Source of the DNA: Ligustrum vulgare
Lineage: Eukaryota > Streptophyta > Magnoliopsida > Lamiales > Oleaceae
Direction: 5' to 3'
Length of the DNA stretch: 64,000 nt
Assembly: GCA_963555705.1 (NCBI GenBank)
Contig: OY743190.1
Span: forward strand, 18,173,491-18,237,490
A program made the position numbers and the translations under genes. Positions 55,335 through 64,000 of the stretch are shown piece by piece (the stretch's first letter is position 1; every line of letters starts with the position of its first letter). The notes beneath the pieces were generated by a model. The model saw nothing but the letters and a program-made list of their open reading frames with translations. It made no database searches and was not told the origin of the DNA.

Positions 55335-58300
55335 AGACTGACCATCTTAGTTTTGCTCGATCTAATCTGTTCATAACAACTTTTGGAGGTGAATTGGCCA
55401 GTAGGATTGAGCTTCCATACGATGATATCTTCAGATTTGTCAATAGGAATGCTTTCAATATTATTTACAATATACTGAGGGAGAAGCTGTCTAAGTTTTT
55501 CCAAATCCCATTCACTATCCACCATACAATCAGCAACTTTGATATTTTGGGAGGCATTTTGCGAGAATTCTTTAAGGTGTAGATTAGGAAGCCAATGATC
55601 AAGAAATAGATTGCATTCCCCTTTTCCAATGATCCATTGGATATGTTGATCTATAGAGTCTCTGATATGACAGAGTCTTTTCCAGATGGATGAAGCCGAC
55701 GTTTTCAAAGGAGAAATGTTAGGATGATATCTATCACAGTACTTAGCTTTAAGAACCTGACTCCAAAAGGATTTCTGCTCACGAAATGTCCACCACATCT
55801 TGAATGCAAAACATTTAGATATATCATATATCTTTCTGCAATTGATGCCTTCTTCCACATACGACAGGCATAAATTCTCCCAAGCACACCAATGAATAGT
55901 TTTATGTTGATCAGAATCTCCCCAAAAAAGCTGTTAAAATTTTTTGAAATGGTGTTCAAAATGGCTTTAGGAGGAAGTAAAGCTTGAAGCAGTTGCATGG
56001 GGATAGAGCTTAAAACATGTTTGATCAAGGTAAGTCTACCACCTGAAGATAAAAGCTTATTTTCCCAGCCAAAAACCCTCTTTCTAAGTTTCTGAATCAA
56101 CTCAACAGAGAGAAAGATGTTCTTCCTTCCTTTATGTAGTGGGACACCCAAGTATTGCATTGGCAGATGAACAAACGAAAATCCTGTGATATTCTAAATA
56201 ACTTGCTGATGATGGAGTTTAGGTGTATAAAAATTGCTCTTAGAGATGTTGATTTTTTGTCCAGAATTTTTGACATACAAATTCAAAAAGAGCATTATTT
56301 TTCTAATGTTGATCACCTGGCCATTAATAAAGATCATAACATCATCTGCAAACGCAAGATAAGTAACAGCTTAGGTCCGCCATAAACATAATACATAGCT
56401 GGATTTTGCTAGAATAGTTTATTTATGCCACGCGAAAGAGCTTCAGCCATTATGATGAAGAACGATGGAGAGATAGGATCCCCTTGTCTTAGTCCCCCTC
56501 TAGATTTGAAGTATCCCTTTAGTTCACCATTAATGAGGACTGAGAACCCTATAGAATTAATACATCTATGAATTTTGTTGACCCATGCTTCATTAAATCC
56601 AAATCTCCCGAGCACTTGCAATAAGAATCTCCAATTAGTTCTGTCATAGGCCTTTTGCATGTCCAATTTCGAAATAACATTTCCCCCTCTTATCTTCCTA
56701 TCCACTTGCTCTATAAGTTCCTGTGCTAGCAATATGTTATCAATGATATCCCTTCCCGGAGTAAATCCACTTTGGTTGTTTGAAATGATGTTAGGCAGTA
56801 AAAGATTTAATCTGCTACTCAAAATTTTGGTGATGATTTTGTTGCTGAAGTTACATAGACTTATAGGCCTTTAATCCTTCCACTGATCAGCATTGTCTTT
56901 CTTAGGAATGAGAACAATAGTGGTAGTTGAAATACCATTTGGAATGTCTCTTCCCTGAAAGAAATCAACAACAACATTCAACAAATCATCTTTGATTATA
57001 TCCCAACAGGCTTGATAAAAGGAGCCCCCAAATCCATCTGGTCCAGCCGCACTATTTTTATCCATGGAGAATACAACGTTTTTTTAGTTCAAGTAAAGTA
57101 GGAGTAGCATTGTGTTTGATGTTTTCCTCATCAGATATAAGTTGAGGGATGCAGTCAAGGAATTCTGTGGAAGGATCAGTTTCTTCATTGGCCAGTAGTT
57201 GCTGGAAGAGCTCAATGGCAAAAGCCTGAATCTCTTGCATATCTTCAAGAACCATTCCATGTTTAGTTTTTATATATTTGATGCTATTGGACCTCCTTTT
57301 ATTATTGACCATAGCATGAATGTATTTAGTGTTTTTATCCCCCTCAGCTAACTACTTAACACCTGCTTTTTGTTTCCAAAATATCTCCTCCCTCTTGTAG
57401 AGTAAATTTGAATGAGCATATGCCTTGTGTAACTCACTTCTGTTTTGGGGGCTTTGGTTGTCATCATAAATTTTTTCCAGCCTATAAGCTTTATTTTCAA
57501 CCTCCTTGATGGTAACAAATATTTTTCCAAAGCAGACTTTATTCCATTCCTTAAGTCTGGTTTTTAATCTCTTGAGTTTGAAGAAAAAACCAAACATCCC
57601 TTTAGAGTAAGGAATCAGAGGAGCCACCCAGGATTGTTTAACACAAGCATGAAAATCTTCATGAGAACACCACAATTCTTGAAATCTAAATGATGAGGCA
57701 GCTTTGAAAGACTTTGGTGAGATGCATTGCAGTAAGATGGGGTTATGATCCGAAGTGTCTCGATTGAGGAGTTGTGGTTTGAAGTCAGCAAAAGTAGAAC
57801 TCCAATGAACATTGATTAAGATTCTATCAAGCTTCTCCCATATTTTCCCATTAGTCCTAGTATATTGACCTCCATCAATGCAATATTCATTTACGCCACA
57901 TTTCAGTAACATATCACCAAACTCAGTCGTTGTATGAAGATTAGGGGGGTTACCACCTTTCTTTTTCTTAGGCCTAAGTATAGTGTTAAAATCTCCACCA
58001 ATCAACCAAGGACCATTAATGTAAGAAGAAAATTCTATCAAATCTCTCCATAAATTTCTTCTATCTATAATAGAACATTTAGCATATACCCATGTTATAT
58101 GGATACTCTGGTTATACCAGGATGTTTGAATAGTCAAATGCTGCTCTTTATCCTCAACAATGTTACAACTGAAAGAATCATCCGAAAAACACTATAATTT
58201 TCTAGAAGAATTAGAATAATGGTATCTGAGACCCAATTTGAGACCAAAATCTGAAATCTGTATGTAATTGACAATGGGTTCTGAAAGTAAAAGAAGCCCA

Positions 58301-58383
58301 ATTTTATATGATTTGATCAGCATATACAACCTACTCACAGAGGTACCAATTCCTCTTAAATTCCAAATAAGTATCGAATTCAT
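55335..58383 (-). pseudogene. LINE (L1-type) ORF2: endonuclease and reverse transcriptase
   Basis: It starts at ATG 58,383, six bases after the ORF1 stop, with ILIWNLRGIG. The endonuclease has IGGDFNTIL, KIWEKLDRIL and TSDHNPI. RT has NSAAGPDGFGGSFYQ, TIVLIPKKDN, ISNNQSGFTPGRDIIDNILL, KLDMQKAYDR, LRQGDPISPSFF and the catalytic AFADDVMIF (about 56,365-56,340). The zinc-finger RVT region follows (MQYLGVPLHKGRKN, then WWTFREQKSFWSQVLKAKY). Stops occur at 58,192, 57,352 and 56,871, with frameshifts near 57,070 and between 56,409 and 56,160. The 3' end is lost near 55,335; no poly-A tail or target duplication was found. Confidence 0.85.
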
Positions 58384-59243
58384 CAAGATTAGAAATATTT
58401 ACCTCCCTTGGGTCTCCATCCTCTTTTCTTCCTAACTGCCTTGGGTTCTTCATATGTATTTATATATTCTATCTCCTCATCCTGTGTGTTTTTATGGACA
58501 AAGCTTTCAATTAACTGAGGGGAGGTTGCACTTCTTTCAATAGGCACGTGATCAACTTCCTTAAGTGTGTCTTTATCTGAAATTTGTTGCAATTCCAGCA
58601 GTATTAATTCCATTGGGACATCCTGATTAACTCCTTGTTGCTCATTCACATTCAACTCATCATTGGCTTCCTTTAGGTCACTTTCAATCTCTTGAACTTC
58701 ATTAGCAGTAGCATCATTTGAAATATTATTTTCAACATATATCTCAGACACCTTAGGACCCATGTTCCCCTGTTGATCTTTTAGATTATCTTCTTCTCCC
58801 AATACTTCAAAAGAATTACGTATGTCAATTCTTTTAGCAGGAGACATAGATATAGTTGGATCTTCTCTGATATCAAGATTATTCAGTAATGCAGGTGGAT
58901 TGTATATTCTTTTCCCTTTGTTTTGAATCTGCTTTTCAGTCCAAATACCATCCTCTTTGTCAGTTTTGACTGGATTTTCCGATACCTTCTTAGCTGGTAA
59001 AGACTTCGACAATTTCACAGGGAGGTTATTTTCTTTCTTCCAATAACATTCCTTCTCTAAATGTAGCGTACCCGGTCCTCAAGGGATGCTGGCCGTCTAC
59101 TCATGATCTTTCCACTCCCCCCTTGGTCGTCCTGGTCCTCCAGGGCTGCCAGCCTCGTTTCTAAGAAGTGGATTTTTGCCTTCCGCAGGGATCGAACCTT
59201 GTACCTAGGGGTTTAGTACAATGATTCTTAGAATCCTGCTACA

Positions 59244-59308
59244 TGGTCTAATGGTAGCAGGATTCTAAGAATCATTGTACTAAACCCCTAGGTACAAGGT
59301 TCGATCCC
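59244..59308 (+). promoter_or_regulatory. tRNA-like pol III boxes, unit 1
   Basis: Box A-like at 59,244-59,257 and box B at 59,298-59,308. In this unit the tRNA-like block also occurs inverted on the left (box B complement GGGATCGAACC near 59,190), so the core itself is palindromic. It does not fold as a full cloverleaf, so I do not call a tRNA gene. Confidence 0.5.
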
Positions 59309-59563
59309 TGCGGAAGGCAAAAAATCTACTTCTTGGAAACGAGGCTGGCAGCCCTTGAGGACCAGGACGACCAAGGGGGGAGTGGAAAGACCATGAGTAG
59401 ACAGCCGGCAGCCCTTGAGGACCGGGTACGCTACAAAAAAAAAGGCGCCTTTTATTTTGTAGCGTACCCGGTCCTCAAGGGCTGCCGGCCGTCTATTCAT
59501 GGTCTTTCCACTCCCCCTTGGTCGTCCTGGTCCTCAAGGGCTTCCAGCCTCGTTTCCAAGAAG

Positions 59564-59628
59564 TGGTCTAATGGTAGCAGGGATTTAAGAATCTTTGTAC
59601 TTAACCCCTAGGTACAAGGTTCGATCCC
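59564..59628 (+). promoter_or_regulatory. tRNA-like pol III boxes, unit 2
   Basis: Box A-like at 59,564-59,577 and box B at 59,618-59,628. Here GCAGGGAT next to box A pairs perfectly with ATCCCTGC overlapping box B, giving one long hairpin in place of separate arms. Confidence 0.5.
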
Positions 59629-60505
59629 TGCGGAAGGCAAAAATCCACTTCTTGGAAACGAGGCTGGAAGCCCTTGAGGACCAGGACGACCAAGGGGGAG
59701 TGGAAAGACCATGAGTAGACGGCCGGCAGCCCTTGAGGACCGGGTACGCTACACTAAATGTCTCACATGATTACAGAATCTGCAATAAGAGAAGTTTGAT
59801 AATTTTGACTCATCTTCATACACAACTTTCTGCCATATACTAAATTCATCATGCCCAATCTTAATTCGATCAACTCTGTCCCTTGTAAGATCCACTTCCA
59901 CACATATTCTAGGAAGATATAGCCTGGACTTGGATGTTGTTGGCTCATCTACTTTTAGAGGTCTTCCAATAACTGAAGCAATTGAATACAATATGGCTTT
60001 ATAGTAATAGATCAGGGGCAGTTTTGGGAGAGATAACCACATTGGAACAATTGGGGATTCCTTACTGGATTCAAAATTGACTGTATATTTCATGATTCTC
60101 ATAGGATATCCTTTGATGTACCAAATAGGCTTAAGGAACAATCTCATATAGTCTTCTTCAAGCTGAAAATTAATGAGAACATGCTTTGGATCCAGTGATC
60201 CAATGGAAAATTCCCCTCAAAAACCAGAACTTATCAAGGATTGTTTGATTTCAACATTAGCTGGTTTCATATGTGATAATTTTTCCAATGAGAGCAAATG
60301 ATAATCAGTTGGATAATTTTGTTACTTCTTCTTTGGACACCAGAATAAAAGGTTCATTACACACAATTTCAAAACCTCGAACTGGAAAAATTTCAGAATT
60401 ACCTTCATAGGCAACTTGTTCGAAGGATTTCGCTTTAGCAGAGGCTGGGGGCTTCTTCACTTCAAGAATTTCAGCAAAAGTTCGCCCCAAAGGGGGTTGA
60501 TCCAT

Positions 60506-61661
60506 TTAGTCGACCTTCAATTTTGCCCTATGATATATAGAAAACACCAAGGATGATGGGGGTGGGGGTCACGCGCCACCACTCAGCACAGTTTCCAAAT
60601 TGGATTGGCGTAACAAACTTAACCGGAAAGGGCAACGACCTATTCAGGAAAGAACTTCCACCGCCTCTATTTTGGGAAACAACGGCTTTTTTAGCTGAAA
60701 TATTGAGATAATTTTGAGAATTATTGTAGTTAGTCTGCATTAAAACTATGAAGATAATGAAATAAATTTGAGGTTTTTAAGTTAGCGGTGCACTAGGTTA
60801 TTGAACTGATTTACCTTCAAGGCTAAGTAGATTATTGAAATAAATTTGGGAATTTACTATTAATATTTGACTGTTGAGAAAATTTGGAGTCGTTGATTAC
60901 TTGCAATAGAATACAAAAATAACATTTGCAACATTCACAATAGATTCATCCCCGTAGACAGTATAGTATTTGGCACTATGTTTCAATTTTCATTCCTCGG
61001 AATCCTATATTTTATGGTTCTCTTATCCAAAGTTTATATATCTACTAGTGAAAAGTCGTACTCCATACGAGAAATGTGTAGATGTTGTATTACTTAGCAT
61101 CATTGAATTAACGGAATCCTAATATAATCATATTATGTTTTTTCTATAAAGAATTATTAGCTGAAGAGACACAGTAAATCATAGAAGGCTATATAGTATC
61201 ATATAACAATTAATTAAGAATACATAAAATTTACAATTTTGGGAAGGGCCATGGAACTGTGCAACGCATTCGAACCTGGTGGTATGGAAAAACTGTTTGG
61301 GATATTATTTCCAAGCAATTCTGATACCACGTATCCAAAACTAGCTTGAACAGTATTAGGAAAGCTATTCGGGGACAGCAAGTACAATAACATTCCTATA
61401 TAATCGAGAAATAATAAATTCAGAAAGGTTCGCAATGATCAGACATCAATAATGTGATGCAAATTGTAGTAAATAAACAAGTGAAAAGAATGTATAAGGG
61501 GAAACAAACGAAATGCACTAACATGATGTAAATTATAGTAAACAATGACATACGAACGAATTAGCTTTAAACTTAATTAATACAGATAACAACCTATCTA
61601 CCATTAATTGGAGGTCTTTCACAATTTTTTTTATAAGCCAATTTTTTGCTAGCAAATTTGT
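60506..61661. other. LINE 5' region and unassigned DNA
   Basis: 60,506-60,740 is the probable LINE leader (a small minus-strand frame with GGGSSFLNRSLPFPVKF). From 60,741 the DNA is AT-rich. A minus-strand frame at 61,435-61,214 includes FGYVVSELLGNNIPNSFSI and looks compositionally coding, but I cannot assign it and see no splice context. Confidence 0.4.
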
Positions 61662-62622
61662 TGAGTGCATTTTACATGCATATTTCATATATTTTTAGTA
61701 ATACTTTTTGAGTAATTTGGACAAATACCTACTTAATTTTACATATTTTGTGGTTAAATAGGTCTAACAATCAACTTCATGGTGAAAGCACAAGAAAGAA
61801 GCTAAATGGATAAATACTTGAAGAAATTGAGGAGAAAAGAGTCAAATCCATCATAGATTCAAAGTTTGGGGATCAAATTGTCATTTTCAAAAAGTTGTGG
61901 ATCGCATGTGCAATTGATCGAAGGACTAAATTGCAAGTTTCCAAAGTTGACGGACTCAAATGCACTTTTGAAAGGGCTCAACTGAAAGAAATCAGAAACT
62001 TTGGGGACCAAGTTGATCTACACTGAAAGTTGGAGGACCCAATTGTTAATAATCAAATGACGAAGCTGCCAGGTCAACCAAGTGATCGTGTGGTTAATCA
62101 CAGGTCGCGTCCGCGAATCAAGACTAAAATCCAAGCCGAGAGTTTTCAAAGTCAACCACACGATCGCGTTGGGCCGACCCGGTGCGACCCGGTTCGGCCC
62201 AAAAGCTGTTATACGCGGATCTACGCGATTTTGGATGTATTTTTGAGATATTTTGGGTATTTTTGAATCACTTTTTCCCTCCTTTTGAAGCAAGAAACCC
62301 TAGCTCTCTTTCTCTCTTTGATTTTTCTTGCTTTTGTCTTGTAAGTTTCTCTTGCAATTATTAAGAAATTGTTGTGTATTCTAGATCAATACAATATTTG
62401 CTCTAGGTTCTTGTTTAGGATAGAGATATACCTAAAACCCTAGATGACCCATTGAGCTATTTTCACAAAGGTTTAATCGACATAGAGATATAGTAGGTTA
62501 ATGCCACTAATTAGGGTTGATTTCACTCGAGAGAGGTAATTGGCTAAGCTTGGAAAATCGGGTCTAACATGATTAATGAATTGCATTTCTATTTGCTTGT
62601 GATAATTCAATTAGGTAATTGA
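61662..62622 (+). mobile_element. LTR-like fragment, interrupted by N2
   Basis: It begins TGAGTGCATTTTACATGC and holds a GC-rich segment (62,090-62,230), a TATA-poor promoter region, AAACCCTAGC plus a CT-rich leader near 62,285-62,320, and then DNA typical of plant Ty3 LTR U5 (TTCACTCGAGAGAGG near 62,522). It is cut at 62,622 by the family-N LTR. The other end is not in the window. Confidence 0.4.
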
Positions 62623-63430
62623 TGAGATTCGAAGCGCGGAAGAAACGCCGGAAAGTTCCGAACCCAGGTTGTGGTCGGACGGATGAATCATGTCCCGATA
62701 TTCACGACGCGATGGCTTGACGATGCGGAATAAAGAACCACGACTTTCGAAACACCACAAGGATTTGCCCAATCTCCTTGATAAGTCTCTGATTTGAACG
62801 CCACAAATATTCTCGCGAATATTTGATAAATTCGGGATGAACGCCACAAGATAATCAATCTTGATAAGTTTGAGTTTGTAATGTGAATCCACACATTAAA
62901 CAATTGAAAAACATTCAATCTCTGTTTTATTTAATCATCAAAGTCTTTTTTACAATGAATGGAAAAAGCGTTTAAATAAGCACAAATAAAACCCTAGTCG
63001 CTAATCTACTCAAAATAGAATTCTAACTAACCTAAAATAGCTAAAAACTGATAAGGAAATAAAATATTTCGAAATCTTTAAACTCCACAGCGGCGCACGT
63101 CCAGAAGCAGTCTTACGGCCGTGAGTATCTTCATTTACGGCCGTAAATTGTGTAATTGAAATATGTTACGGCCGTGAATATTTTCGTTACGGCCGTAAGT
63201 CCCTTTTATCCGGTTTATGAAATATACAGAGAGCAGGTTACGGCCGTGAGCTTCAAAGTTACGGCCGTGACCAATTCCATCCATGGCCGTGATTTAATTT
63301 TTGGTTCTTTTCGATACGGTTTGATCTTCAAAGCTCGTCGAACCTGCTGAATTCTTGTTTTGGGTTGAATATTTAAATTTTCCCGTCAAGCCTGCTATGA
63401 CTCCTATTGTCGAGGGTCGGGATCACATCA
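62623..63430 (-). mobile_element. 3' LTR of a second family-N element (N2)
   Basis: An 808-bp LTR from TGATGTGATCCCG at 63,430 to 62,623. TATA-like TATTTAAA at 62,978-62,971 on the minus strand. It is followed on the right by a purine tract (AAAGAAGGAGGGTA on the minus strand, 63,444-63,431), which shows that it is the 3' LTR. Left flank ATTGA; the right end of the element is outside. Confidence 0.75.
63112..63292. repeat. TTACGGCCGTAA array in the N2 LTR
   Basis: Seven motifs have centres near 63,118, 63,140, 63,171, 63,192, 63,243, 63,264 and 63,286. Spacings are 22, 31, 21, 51, 21 and 22 bp. Several end GTGA instead of GTAA. The array lies 140-320 bp from the U3 start. Confidence 0.9.
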
Positions 63431-63535
63431 TACCCTCCTTCTTTAGGATGATTCGTCCCGAATCATAGCTTTGTTCCTGGTGTTTCACTTCACCACCTGG
63501 ATCAAACGGAAAATTTCTGCTTCCATGCCATAAGT

Positions 63536-64000
63536 TCAATAAATTGGAATCCTTTGATTTGCTAACACGGAAGAGTGGAGCTTGAACTTTCTTTGCCATT
63601 CGTAGTGTGGTTGAAGCTCCCAGTCATAATTAACCTGCAAAAAAGATTTAAACAAAATGGGGAGGGACATGTTAGCTTCATGAGGTACAAGGTATGGATC
63701 CTTGTATTCATGAAAAACCACCACCAACTCCACTTCTTGAACCACGAGGCTCTTCTCTTCGCCTCTTTCCTCCTTTGCAATTTCTTGTTCGATTTTTTTA
63801 TCTTCAAACTCAACCACATCTCCGACCTCCACATTTGAATCACCATGTTCATGTACTATCTCATCACTACCAAAATGTGGATCTTCCAATTCAAAGCTCA
63901 AAATTTGAACTTCTACCCCAACTTCTAATTCCTCATCATATTTTGGAGTTTGTTCACCTAACTCCATATTTTCAATTCCTACCACAAAGTTCGGGGTCTC
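63536..64000 (-). CDS. C-terminal part of the family-N ORF, open in N2
   Basis: The frame enters from the window edge (ETPNFVVGIENMELGE) and is open to the stop at 63,536. It is acidic for about 100 residues (for example DPHFGSDEIVHEHGDSNVEV), then has YLVPHEANMSLPILFKSFLQ and VNYDWELQPHYEWQRKFKL. The N1 copy shares ETPNF, HE.N..LPILFKS.LQV and the W/H spacing that follows. No known domain recognised. Openness here but decay in N1 suggests a younger copy. Confidence 0.55.
   Translation of the reverse strand, partial: ETPNFVVGIENMELGEQTPKYDEELEVGVEVQILSFELEDPHFGSDEIVHEHGDSNVEVGDVVEFEDKKIEQEIAKEERGEEKSLVVQEVELVVVFHEYKDPYLVPHEANMSLPILFKSFLQVNYDWELQPHYEWQRKFKLHSSVLANQRIPIY

Larger units (their letters stand above)
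59062..59753. mobile_element. Palindromic foldback element with tRNA-type promoter boxes
   Basis: Termini TGTAGCGTACCCGG and CCGGGTACGCTACA are perfect inverted repeats. CTAAA flanks it (59,057-59,061 and 59,754-59,758). It consists of two units, 59,062-59,435 and 59,458-59,753, each nearly palindromic and each starting TGTAGCG and ending CGCTACA, joined by 22 bp centred on AAAGGCGCCTTT. Each unit core holds TGGTCTAATGGTAG (box A-like) and GGTTCGATCCC (box B) 54 bp apart. It has no coding capacity. It could be a composite MITE or a short LTR-like element. Confidence 0.8.
58389..60505 (-). pseudogene. LINE ORF1 (DUF4283 and CCHC knuckle), split by a palindromic insertion
   Basis: It starts MDQPPLGRTFAEIL (60,505). 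After a frameshift near 60,200 the DUF4283 domain reads IKGYPMRIMKYTVNFESS, PMWLSLPKLPLIYYYKAI and LPRICVEVDLTRDRVDRIKI, as in plant L1 ORF1 proteins. The knuckle begins CRFCNHVRHL at 59,79x and its last cysteine (EKEC) lies beyond the insertion at 59,062-59,753. Removal of 697 bp (insert plus one duplication) restores the frame exactly. A low-complexity acidic tail ends at 58,389. Confidence 0.85.

Noticed and set aside
59244..59628. tRNA gene call from box A and box B sequences
   Set aside because: No cloverleaf: acceptor and anticodon arms cannot be drawn, and the core pairs as one hairpin.
61214..61435. Minus-strand 73-codon frame (FGYVVSELLGNNIPNSFSI)
   Set aside because: It may be a host exon, but I see no splice partners or known domain; too weak to annotate as a gene.
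3168..63292. Regularly spaced palindromes considered as a CRISPR array
   Set aside because: The repeats are 12 bp, spacers are short and not unique protospacer-like, and the host is a plant with eukaryotic elements all around.

Overview
This is a stretch of eukaryotic nuclear DNA, almost certainly from a eudicot plant. It is AT-rich, has split host exons with GT/AG borders, and is filled with plant-type transposable elements: Ty3/gypsy LTR elements primed by tRNA-iMet and tRNA-Asp, a hAT transposon, Helitrons and an L1-type LINE. There is nothing bacterial in it. I cannot name the species.

The window reads as a host locus swollen by nested insertions. Unnested host DNA survives at 2,409-2,688, 22,203-22,227, 38,563-39,361 and 45,744-47,575. 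The last piece carries at least three, probably four, exons of an unrecognised gene on the + strand. Into it went, from left to right: (1) a Tekay/Del-like LTR (T1, 1-2,408); (2) a small non-autonomous LTR element, here called family N (2,689-22,202, minus strand), that carries one coiled-coil/acidic ORF. N was itself split by a 5.0-kb solo LTR (4,606-9,604, target duplication GAGTT) and by another Tekay-like LTR (T3), which in turn holds a 9.0-kb non-autonomous Tekay derivative (10,641-19,674, duplication ATTTC); (3) an Athila element (22,228-38,562, minus strand, perfect duplication GGTAT), split by a truncated Tekay-like element (about 26,400-30,576); (4) a CRM-like chromovirus (39,362-45,743, + strand); (5) a hAT transposon (47,576-50,779), inserted just after a host exon.

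From 50.8 to 55.3 kb the DNA is very AT-rich and holds several Helitron termini. One 826-bp Helitron (53,959-54,784) is proved by a neighbouring copy of the empty target site. A decayed LINE (about 55,335-60,740, minus strand) follows. Its ORF1 zinc knuckle is split by a 692-bp palindromic element that contains tRNA-type promoter boxes. The window closes with an LTR-like fragment (61,662-62,622) and the left part of a second family-N element (62,623 to the window end).

The most striking signal is a palindrome, TTACGGCCGTAA and close variants, found about 50 times in eight arrays. The arrays lie in the U3 regions of three LTR families whose LTRs do not otherwise align (Athila, CRM-like, family N), and once inside Athila between integrase and the env-like leader. 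Centre-to-centre spacing is repeatedly 20-23 bp or about twice that, that is two or four helical turns, and the arrays sit upstream of TATA-like boxes. This looks like a shared promoter module. All coding regions except the partial ORF at the right edge carry stops or frameshifts.
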